11,545 nucleotides of DNA from Pseudobacteriovorax antillogorgiicola (GTDB taxonomy: Bacteria > Bdellovibrionota_B > Oligoflexia > Oligoflexales > RGVZ01). The notes beneath the pieces were generated by a model. That model made no database searches. It was not told the origin of the DNA and saw nothing but the letters and a program-made list of their open reading frames with translations. Of this stretch, positions 1 through 5,417 are shown piece after piece. The stretch lies in NCBI GenBank assembly GCA_945897695.1, contig CAMDGW010000062.1, positions 1-11,545 on the forward strand, given 5' to 3'. The position numbers and the translations under genes are program-made. Each line of letters begins with the position of its first letter. Position 1 is the first letter of the stretch.

Positions 1-1030
1 TAAACATGTCATTCTTGCGGCTTTTGTATTCACTCAAAAGACTGACGAGATCCTTAAATACCGGCTTATAACGATCACGAAACTTTTCCAAACTTGTCTG
101 TACTTCATCATAACGACAAAGACGGAGATACGTGATCGCCTGCAGGATATAGCTCTCCGGGAAGAATCTCATGTCAAAAAACGGGGAGTGCAATGTGTGA
201 ATATTACCAAGGACATTGTTGTGTCGAGCAGTAAGAAAGAATGCCCAAGCCGACTCAAAAATCGCCTCCAACCAGTTATCAGATTCCCGAGGAATTCTCG
301 CGTAGTACTGTAGGGAGTTTGTAAAACTTTTTGTCTCATATTGAACCCGGGCGATATTGAGATTTGACTGCTCTCGGACCCAGCTGTCAGCACCTGAGCT
401 ATTTAGCGTTGATTCAAAGTAGCCGACCGCTCTGCTGTGGGCCCCTGCACGGTTTGCAATTACACCTAAGTGAAACTGGGCTTTGCCATAATAGGGACTA
501 CCGGATGGAACACGCTTGAAACTATCAGCAGCACGTTCAAATTTTTGCTGCTCAAAAGCCTCCGCACCCATGTAATAGAAATAAAAACCGCGGGCAGAAC
601 CGGGAATGTTGTCTGGGTTAATATTACCGCCTCGGACCAGCTGCGCAATATGACTCTGGCCAAGGCCAACGGTTGCATTTATAGCCCCAAGCTCCTCCAA
701 TGCACGTCTGAAGTAGGGATTAGCGGGTCCAGGACCACGACGAACAATCTGTGAAAAGTACTTCGAAGCCGAATAATAAAACCCGAGAGCCTGAAGACTC
801 TTCGCAAGACCCCATTCGGAGAATATTTTTTCTTGTCCACCTTTAGGTGAAGAATAAGATTGAAAATACTCAGCCGCAGCCCCCACATAATCACGTCGGG
901 CCATCAATTGCTGAGCTGCCTGATAGTTAGCAAAGGCCGCCGTCGAAGAGAATAAAATGGCTGCAACCGAGGTCGCGAGCACACTTTTTCGAAGCGAGAC
1001 AAATGGTATTTTAAATACGGAGCTGCTCAT
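1..1030 (-). CDS. Exported TPR-repeat protein, C-terminus cut by the left window edge
   Basis: The minus-strand frame is open from the ATG at 1030 to base 1 (343 codons, no stop), so the C-terminus lies outside the window. Residues 1-34 look like a Sec signal peptide: basic K15/R14, a hydrophobic stretch 17-27, and an A-F-A cleavage site before N35. The mature part is helical with TPR-like repeats; the clearest pair spans about residues 145-210 (A156, A158, F159, F164, A167, F171, then Y181, A184, L188, G189, A201, Y204, F205). The start codon overlaps the upstream barrel gene's stop (ATGA, 4 bp) and has no good Shine-Dalgarno site, which suggests translational coupling. It is the last visible gene of the channel/ExbD/ExbD/barrel operon, so a periplasmic scaffold role for that machine is inferred. 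TPR proteins also accompany Tol-Pal (CpoB/YbgF) and Myxococcus gliding complexes (AglT-type). Orthology is not established. Confidence 0.85.
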   Translation of the reverse strand, partial: MSSSVFKIPFVSLRKSVLATSVAAILFSSTAAFANYQAAQQLMARRDYVGAAAEYFQSYSSPKGGQEKIFSEWGLAKSLQALGFYYSASKYFSQIVRRGPGPANPYFRRALEELGAINATVGLGQSHIAQLVRGGNINPDNIPGSARGFYFYYMGAEAFEQQKFERAADSFKRVPSGSPYYGKAQFHLGVIANRAGAHSRAVGYFESTLNSSGADSWVREQSNLNIARVQYETKSFTNSLQYYARIPRESDNWLEAIFESAWAFFLTARHNNVLGNIHTLHSPFFDMRFFPESYILQAITYLRLCRYDEVQTSLEKFRDRYKPVFKDLVSLLSEYKSRKNDMF

Positions 1031-1803
1031 AGAAAGTACCCCGCGCCAAGTTGCATCGTGATGTTCGTCTGAACAGCACTGGCTTTTGCGGCAGTCGTAG
1101 GATCACAGGCACCGTCAGCCTTATTATATCCAAATATGTGACCGCGAACGTCCCAACGAAGGCTTAGCTTTTTGTCCATGAAAACTCGTTGACCAGCGCC
1201 AACGAAAAAAGTGGGGTAGGTTTTGACTGTTGGTGAAGGTGGATCGGAGACAATGCTACCTTCAGGAATCTCGTCTTTGCTTGGGCATTGATCATAGAGG
1301 TAGTTTACACCCGTCATGCCCGCACCGGCGGATAAAAACATATCGACGTAGATTAGGCGTCCACTTGATAACTGATACTTCCCGTAAATCGGGGTATAAA
1401 GGAGCCCGCCCTCCATGAAGTATTGCGTACGAAGAATCTGAGTTTTGATTTTGAAATTTGAGTCCAGCACCCGCTTATCTTCTTTATCGATCGAGAATCC
1501 ATAGGCCAGAGCACCCTCTAGTGCGAGCGTTTCACTGAAGTGATAATCGAGCAATCCGGTCGCTAGATACGTATAGATAAACGACTGGTTCATAACGATA
1601 CTAAGCTGGGCGCCTGTTTCCATTCGCCCCGTCTTCGTGAAGTATTTCGGCCGTATCACGCGTATCTCATACTTCTCAAACATTTCTTGCGGCTGCTTGT
1701 CATCGGCACAATAGAGCGCAGTTGGCACACTCGCCATAGCCACGGCAAGCGCCGAAATTCCGCTGAAAATTTGCTTTTTAATTGTAGTAAAAGCTAACTT
1801 CAT
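1027..1803 (-). CDS. Predicted outer-membrane beta-barrel protein of the motor operon
   Basis: This 258-residue protein has a signal peptide over about residues 1-33 (K9/K10, hydrophobic 12-30, A33 before D34). The mature part alternates short amphipathic strands rich in Tyr, Phe and Gly with charged turns, and ends in G-A-G-Y-F-L, close to the aromatic terminus expected of a BAM-inserted barrel. The architecture resembles the small outer-membrane beta-barrel families of delta-proteobacteria. C32 is not in a proper lipobox, so it is not called a lipoprotein. Two cysteines in different loops (in D-Q-C-P and G-A-C-D) could form a disulfide. The ATG lies 2 bp after the stop of the preceding ExbD-like gene, and AAGGA lies about 12 bp upstream inside that gene. 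The stop overlaps the TPR gene start. By context it could be the outer-membrane anchor or outlet of the machine. The barrel call is inferred from pattern alone. Confidence 0.75.
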   Translation of the reverse strand: MKLAFTTIKKQIFSGISALAVAMASVPTALYCADDKQPQEMFEKYEIRVIRPKYFTKTGRMETGAQLSIVMNQSFIYTYLATGLLDYHFSETLALEGALAYGFSIDKEDKRVLDSNFKIKTQILRTQYFMEGGLLYTPIYGKYQLSSGRLIYVDMFLSAGAGMTGVNYLYDQCPSKDEIPEGSIVSDPPSPTVKTYPTFFVGAGQRVFMDKKLSLRWDVRGHIFGYNKADGACDPTTAAKASAVQTNITMQLGAGYFL

Positions 1804-1805
1804 TA

Positions 1806-2309
1806 TCAGTTGAGTTCCTTCTGCACCATCAATTTGAATTGTACAAATTCAGCTTGCTGAGCGGATAGCATAATTCGCTTCATCAGCTTAAACCTGTGCC
1901 CTTTGTCCATCTCCATGGTAAGCGCGCCGGTACTACCCTTCGCATTTGGATCATCACTTTTGACTTTATTGACTCGCTTATTTGCTTCCGCAAGCTTCTG
2001 CAAGGCATCGAACACTGGATAAATCGCACCCTGGGTACGATCTTTTTCTGGAACATCTCCCGCAACAATATCTGCGACTTTATTGTCATTAACGCGCAAT
2101 TCAGTTTTAGTAACCACAATGGTGGGAACCTCATCGAGAGCAACAATTGTATTTGACTGCGGGAGCTCAATCCCAGCATCAACGTCGTGCGAGACAGGAT
2201 CGGTCGAAAAGCTCATCAAAAGGAACGTGATGAGAATCGAGAAAATATCGAGCATCGGGTTCAGGTTAAGAGTCAGACCGTCTTTACTACTGCCGCCTAC
2301 ACTTGCCAT
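1806..2309 (-). CDS. ExbD/TolR-like stator protein 2 (AglQ/AglS-like)
   Basis: This 167-residue inner-membrane protein has a short cytoplasmic N-terminus, one membrane helix at about residues 18-36, and a periplasmic domain. The N-x-x-P-M-L-D-I-F motif carries D21 at the start of the helix, matching the proton-accepting Asp of ExbD, TolR and AglQ/S. The next segment (D43-P50, with E-L-P) resembles the ExbD link to the periplasmic fold. ExbD-like proteins couple proton flow through a MotA/TolQ/ExbB pore to movement of a periplasmic partner. The Shine-Dalgarno AGAGGTG (2316-2322 on the complement) is 6 bp from the ATG. The gene begins 17 bp after the first ExbD-like gene and ends 2 bp before the barrel gene. 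The C-terminal 50 residues are Lys- and Met-rich and match nothing I recognise. The family call is firm; the partner and cargo are inferred. Confidence 0.88.
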   Translation of the reverse strand: MASVGGSSKDGLTLNLNPMLDIFSILITFLLMSFSTDPVSHDVDAGIELPQSNTIVALDEVPTIVVTKTELRVNDNKVADIVAGDVPEKDRTQGAIYPVFDALQKLAEANKRVNKVKSDDPNAKGSTGALTMEMDKGHRFKLMKRIMLSAQQAEFVQFKLMVQKELN

Positions 2310-2326
2310 GGATTACACCTCTCAAC

Positions 2327-2884
2327 TCAACGAAGCATTACGCTTCCCATCACGATTTTAGGATAGAGATAGACCTTAGCTTCTAGCTCCGCTTTTTCGC
2401 GATTTTTCGCGTCTTTTGCTGCTGGAAAAACAGGATCACCCTCAATACGAAGCATCACGCCATCCAGCACGGCCGATAGGGACTCCCAGCTCACGTCATC
2501 TTCACTAAACACTGTTGCTTTATCGGTATCAGCATTTTGTTTGCGGATTTCAGCAAGCTTTTGATGCATTTGCTTTACGCCTTCGCCGTTATTCGGAAAA
2601 GGAAACTTTTGAGATTGATCCGGAGGACGCGTGTATGACGTCTGAATCTCAACTTGTTCTTTTGAAACATCAACGTTCACCTGAAATATCCGGCTTTCTT
2701 TTGGATCATCCGGCGGAGGAGTGTTGGAAAGAAACGGAATCTGCACTTCAAGAATTCCGACCGAAAGGAATACCGCCGTGAACAGCAAAAACGTGTTCAA
2801 CATCGAGAAAACATCAATGAAAGGCATGATATTTAGCTCGACGTCTTTGTACTCAACTTTATTCTTTTTCTTTTTCCTGGACAT
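2327..2884 (-). CDS. ExbD/TolR-like stator protein 1 (AglQ/AglS-like)
   Basis: This 185-residue inner-membrane protein begins with a very basic cytoplasmic tail (residues 3-9 almost all Lys/Arg). One membrane helix follows at about residues 20-42, with the N-I-M-P-F-I-D-V-F motif placing D24 at its start; this is the conserved protonatable Asp of ExbD/TolR/MotB-like stators. The periplasmic part contains a Pro/Asp-rich linker (P56-P60) and a mixed alpha/beta domain. It clearly differs in sequence from the second ExbD-like protein encoded just downstream, so the two are not a recent duplication. GGAGGA (2891-2896 on the complement) lies 6 bp from the ATG, a strong ribosome site. A 114-bp gap containing a hairpin separates it from the channel gene. 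The combination of one MotA/TolQ-type and two ExbD-type proteins matches AglR/Q/S of Myxococcus gliding. The assignment to gliding rather than another force-transducing system is inference. Confidence 0.88.
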   Translation of the reverse strand: MSRKKKKNKVEYKDVELNIMPFIDVFSMLNTFLLFTAVFLSVGILEVQIPFLSNTPPPDDPKESRIFQVNVDVSKEQVEIQTSYTRPPDQSQKFPFPNNGEGVKQMHQKLAEIRKQNADTDKATVFSEDDVSWESLSAVLDGVMLRIEGDPVFPAAKDAKNREKAELEAKVYLYPKIVMGSVMLR

Positions 2885-2903
2885 GGGCCGTCCTCCGAAT
2901 AAC

Positions 2904-2936
2904 CCCTTTGGTACGAATTATTTCGTTGCCAAAGGG
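2904..2936 (-). other. Intercistronic hairpin between channel and stator genes
   Basis: A perfect 8-bp inverted repeat, CCCTTTGG (2904-2911) and CCAAAGGG (2929-2936), encloses a second 5-bp pair, ACGAA (2913-2917) and TTCGT (2922-2926), with a TTAT loop. This gives a 13-bp stem with a small internal bulge. On the transcribed strand no T-run follows, so it is not an intrinsic terminator. It lies 62 nt after the channel gene stop and just upstream of the ribosome site of the first ExbD-like gene. Intercistronic hairpins can mark RNA processing or protect upstream mRNA. Here that could favour the channel subunit over the stators. The function is inferred. Confidence 0.6.
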
Positions 2937-2998
2937 CTGATAACCAAACTAAAAACCATCAACTCATCCAAGCACGCCCTAAGATCGACTCTCTGAGA

Positions 2999-3664
2999 TC
3001 ACTCAGCACGATCAGAGCCCCCACGATGAATCTTCATTTTGCGGTTGTATAGCATGTGCAACAGGCGAGCAGCGTTAGCGTTAATATCATCAACAATCTG
3101 CGTCTGCTTCGTCATCAAGATACCGTAGGATAATAGAACCATCAGAGCAGTTCCCAATCCGAACGATGTTGCAATCAAAGCTTCCGCAATACCCTCGGCA
3201 AGTAGAGTCTGCTTTTGTGCACCCGTTGCATTCGCAGCCGCTGCAAACGATCTCATCAGACCAAATAGTGTCCCGAGAAGACCAAGAAGTGTCGCAACGT
3301 TAGCTGTGGTTCCGAGGAAGCCTGTGCGCGCTGTAACCTTTGGAATCGCTTCCAATGTCGCATATTCCATGGCCAATTCAATTTCCTCCGGGGAGTCGTT
3401 GGCTCGCATTAGACCTTGGACCAACACCTCAGGAAGCAACTTCGGTTTAGCCTTCCGACACATGCGGATAGCGTTTTCGATAGAGTTATTCATGACCATT
3501 TTTTGGATATGGCTCATGAATGATGCACTGTCTGCGAGGTCATATTGCCCCCAGTAACGAATCATTCGCTCAACAATCATTACGATTGAGATGATCGCTG
3601 TCGCTGTAATGGCAAGCATTACAGGTAATCCGCCCTGATGAAATAGCTGTGTAATCTTCTCCAT
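2999..3664 (-). CDS. MotA/TolQ/ExbB-family proton channel protein (AglR-like)
   Basis: This 221-residue inner-membrane protein forms the proton pore of a force-generating complex. Three membrane segments are visible: about residues 14-34, 115-137 (G-L-L-G-T-L-F-G, the family's hallmark, with T132) and 158-184 (I-A-E-A-L-I-A-T-S-F-G-L, with T166). The two threonines correspond to the conserved polar residues lining TolQ/ExbB pores. A cytoplasmic helical domain sits between segments 1 and 2. I place the start at the ATG at 3664, because AGGGAG (3675-3680) is then 10 bp away; the in-frame TTG at 3673 lies 1 bp from that site and is unlikely. It is first in a minus-strand operon with two ExbD-like genes, a barrel and a TPR protein, behind a good promoter. 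The absence of tolA, tolB and pal argues against a standard Tol system; AglR of the gliding motor is the closest analogue by gene context. Confidence 0.92.
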   Translation of the reverse strand: MEKITQLFHQGGLPVMLAITATAIISIVMIVERMIRYWGQYDLADSASFMSHIQKMVMNNSIENAIRMCRKAKPKLLPEVLVQGLMRANDSPEEIELAMEYATLEAIPKVTARTGFLGTTANVATLLGLLGTLFGLMRSFAAAANATGAQKQTLLAEGIAEALIATSFGLGTALMVLLSYGILMTKQTQIVDDINANAARLLHMLYNRKMKIHRGGSDRAE

Positions 3665-3720
3665 GATTATCAATCTCCCTAAGATCGAGCCTAAATTGCT
3701 AATGCGTGGCTTTTACTGAT

Positions 3721-3750
3721 ATTTTACGGATGCCCTGCCCACGAAGTCAA
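3721..3750 (-). promoter_or_regulatory. Sigma-70-type promoter for the motor operon
   Basis: On the minus strand, TTGACT (3750-3745) and TAAAAT (3726-3721) each match the sigma-70 consensus at 5 of 6 positions and are separated by 18 bp. Transcription would begin near 3714 and leave a leader of about 50 nt before the channel gene ATG at 3664. This is the best promoter candidate in the window. It is seen by eye and not scored. Confidence 0.6.
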
Positions 3751-3777
3751 CGTTGCTGGATTTTTTTTGGCTAGGGG

Positions 3778-3806
3778 TGGAAATCTGTAGAAGGCTGGTC
3801 TAGAAT
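3778..3806 (+). promoter_or_regulatory. Candidate promoter for nuoB
   Basis: TAGAAT (3801-3806, 5 of 6 to the -10 consensus) is preceded at 17 bp by TGGAAA (3778-3783, 4 of 6 to the -35 consensus). It would direct transcription rightward with a leader of about 100 nt before nuoB, divergent from the motor operon promoter. The -35 match is weak. An imperfect direct repeat, GCGTTAAT (3810-3817) and GCGTTGAT (3827-3834), lies just downstream and could be an operator; no protein can be named. Confidence 0.35.
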
Positions 3807-3835
3807 GAGGCGTTAATGATTCGAAAGCGTTGATT

Positions 3836-3873
3836 TTTTAGGCAGTTCTAGTTTCTTATTGCGAAACCTAAAA
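3836..3873 (+). promoter_or_regulatory. Potential hairpin in the nuoB leader
   Basis: The untranslated leader holds GTTTC (3851-3855) and GAAAC (3863-3867) around a 7-nt loop. An outer pair, TTTTAGG (3836-3842) and CCTAAAA (3867-3873), could extend or compete with it. The pairs are A/T-rich and share a base, so the fold is uncertain. No T-run or known riboswitch core follows. It ends about 23 nt before the nuoB ribosome site and could affect translation. Confidence 0.3.
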
Positions 3874-3911
3874 CTCAGAAAAATGGTCACAAAACGGGAG
3901 CTGATCCATCC

Positions 3912-4397
3912 ATGAAACACAGTTCGTCAGACAACGAAATTCCGTTTTTTCTCACCAAGCACAGGGAGTTGCTGGCTTGGGCACGCAAAAATGCGCTCTG
4001 GCCATACCCCTTCGGCACTGCATGCTGCGGCATCGAGTATATGGCTGTTGTTGGGCCGAAGTATGATATCGCACGCTTTGGTGCAGAGGTTGTTCGATTC
4101 TCTCCCCGCCAGGCTGACCTGATGATCGTGGCAGGCACCATCACAGAGAAGATGGCACCCGTGATTAAAAAGGTTTACGACCAGATGTCTGAGCCCAAGT
4201 GGGTGATGGCAATGGGTGCGTGCGCATCGAGCGGTGGCTTTTATCGCGCATACCACGTGTTGCAGGGAGTTGATCGCATCATTCCAGTTGACGTCTATGT
4301 GGCAGGGTGTCCTCCGACCCCAGAAGCAGTTATAGCGGGGCTTATGACACTTCAAGATAAAATTATGGCTGACGCCAAGAAACCTGCAGAGGTCTAA
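3912..4397 (+). CDS. nuoB: NADH-quinone oxidoreductase subunit B (NuoB)
   Basis: This 161-residue peripheral-arm subunit of respiratory complex I (20-kDa PSST-type) binds the terminal [4Fe-4S] cluster N2 and passes electrons to quinone at the membrane interface. All four cluster cysteines are present: C38 and C39 in T-A-C-C-G-I-E-Y, C104 in G-A-C-A-S-S-G-G, and C133 in G-C-P-P-T-P-E-A. Their spacing (64 and 28 intervening residues) is that of E. coli NuoB. The loop with R55-F56 and the R62-S64 segment of the quinone-site region are also recognisable. GGGAG (3896-3900) lies 11 bp before the ATG. It stands alone: neither nuoA (upstream) nor nuoC (downstream) flanks it, so the complex I genes are probably split in this genome. 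The next gene starts 8 bp after its stop. Hydrogenase small subunits share the fold but not these exact motifs. Confidence 0.95.
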   Translation: MKHSSSDNEIPFFLTKHRELLAWARKNALWPYPFGTACCGIEYMAVVGPKYDIARFGAEVVRFSPRQADLMIVAGTITEKMAPVIKKVYDQMSEPKWVMAMGACASSGGFYRAYHVLQGVDRIIPVDVYVAGCPPTPEAVIAGLMTLQDKIMADAKKPAEV

Positions 4398-4405
4398 TCG
4401 ACAAA

Positions 4406-5377
4406 ATGACCAAGCAGAGTGGCACTGTCATTTTCGTTGACGTTCCAGGACTGAAGTCCATGGGTTCAGCGGCGTCCATCATGGTGGCGGCCAACGGCTG
4501 GAAGGCAATTTTGTTAGCCGGCGTGCCCCAAGCTCTTGAGTCGTTAAAGTCTTCAGCAGACATTCGTGCTGTTGTAGCTAACGCCCCCGATGAAGCTCTT
4601 TTTCAGGCTGTCAGAAATCTTGATCCAGGCATCATCACAGTCTTGGTCACAGATTTACCGATGCAAGACTATTGCGCCTCTCTTGGGCATAACGACATAC
4701 TTCTGATTGACCATGTTATTGCCAATACTGATGCCGAGTGGACGACCTCAGATCTCGCCATCACACTTCAAAAGATCATCCGGTCTGATCTTTTCGGAAT
4801 CGAAAAATATTTGAGTCCGCAAGCAGATATTCAAAGCCGAATCATCAAGGGATCTGCTGACAGGGATCCTTCAAACAAGGCTGTTACTGACTGGGTGGAA
4901 GCCTGTGGCCTTGGGAAAAACCTTTCGCGATTAGCTTCAGGAATTTGCGAAGAATTACTGATGAATGCTATTTACGACGCGCCTGTCGCTGGCGGACGAA
5001 CTCATTATGAAGCTATGGAGCGTCGAGAAAAACGAAATTTAGCTGATGACGAATGGGCAACTCTGAAGTTTGGATGCGACGGTCGTATATTTGCCATTTC
5101 CATCCAAGATCCTTTCGGAGCGTTCGCAAGAGACCGCTGGTTTACCTACTTGCGCAAAGTTCTAAAACGAAACGACACTGAACAGCTTATTGATACAAAA
5201 AAAGGTGGAGCCGGTCTCGGCCTCTTCAAAATGCTGTACAGCAGTCACGGTGTCGTTTGCAATGTAGAGCCAGGAAAAATCACAGAAGTGATTGTCCTGA
5301 TAGCTCTCAATAATCCGGTTAGAGACTTCGTGCACATGCCGAGGTCAATTCACTACTTCAATACGTCGTCTCACTAG
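4406..5377 (+). CDS. Receiver-like plus GHKL (HATPase) regulatory protein
   Basis: This 323-residue soluble protein has two apparent parts. Residues about 5-125 alternate beta strands and helices like a response-regulator receiver (V-I-F-V-D with D12; A-V-V-A-N at 55-59; T-V-L-V-T at 78-82), but the strand-3 position where the phospho-acceptor Asp should be reads A-N-A, so phosphorylation is doubtful. Residues about 170-305 form a GHKL ATP-binding domain: N-box E182/E183-L-L-M-N187-A, G1 box D235-P-F-G, and G2 box G267-G-A-G-L-G-L-F274. There is no histidine-kinase dimerisation H-box and no membrane segment. It may therefore be an RsbW/SpoIIAB-like partner-switching kinase or another non-histidine-kinase ATPase. 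It sits 8 bp after nuoB and 40 bp before icd, so co-transcription is likely. No strong Shine-Dalgarno site is seen; AGAGG lies 13 bp upstream inside nuoB. The target is unknown. Confidence 0.8.
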   Translation: MTKQSGTVIFVDVPGLKSMGSAASIMVAANGWKAILLAGVPQALESLKSSADIRAVVANAPDEALFQAVRNLDPGIITVLVTDLPMQDYCASLGHNDILLIDHVIANTDAEWTTSDLAITLQKIIRSDLFGIEKYLSPQADIQSRIIKGSADRDPSNKAVTDWVEACGLGKNLSRLASGICEELLMNAIYDAPVAGGRTHYEAMERREKRNLADDEWATLKFGCDGRIFAISIQDPFGAFARDRWFTYLRKVLKRNDTEQLIDTKKGGAGLGLFKMLYSSHGVVCNVEPGKITEVIVLIALNNPVRDFVHMPRSIHYFNTSSH

Positions 5378-5384
5378 TGACGAC
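5365..5384 (+). other. Small hairpin across the stop codon of the GHKL gene
   Basis: GTCGTC (5365-5370) can pair with GACGAC (5379-5384) around an 8-nt loop that contains the palindrome ACTAGT. The TAG stop (5375-5377) lies in the loop. A run of six T's starts about 17 nt later, too far for a classic intrinsic terminator. It could slow ribosomes or RNases between the GHKL gene and icd; this is inference. Confidence 0.35.
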
Positions 5385-5417
5385 TTCAATTAATGTTTCA
5401 TTTTTTGAGGAGCAGAC

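Noticed and set aside
470..754. Plus-strand ORF of 94 codons
   Set aside because: It lies antisense within the TPR gene, has no ribosome site and shows no recognisable protein pattern; the minus-strand frame with a signal peptide and TPRs explains the region.
1700..1715. C32 of the barrel protein as a lipidation site
   Set aside because: The residues before it (A-L-Y) do not form a lipobox; a signal peptidase I site nearby fits better.
1..3664. Standard Tol-Pal operon
   Set aside because: Two ExbD-like genes are present and no tolA, tolB or pal is seen, although genes beyond the left edge are unknown.
3665..3673. TTG start of the channel gene at 3673
   Set aside because: The AGGGAG ribosome site would be only 1 bp away; the ATG at 3664 has 10 bp spacing.
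3761..3768. Run of eight T's as a possible terminator
   Set aside because: No G/C-rich inverted repeat precedes it on either strand.
3912..4355. Minus-strand ORFs opposite nuoB (3887-4144 and 3927-4355)
   Set aside because: Both are Cys/His-rich shadows of the conserved NuoB codons.
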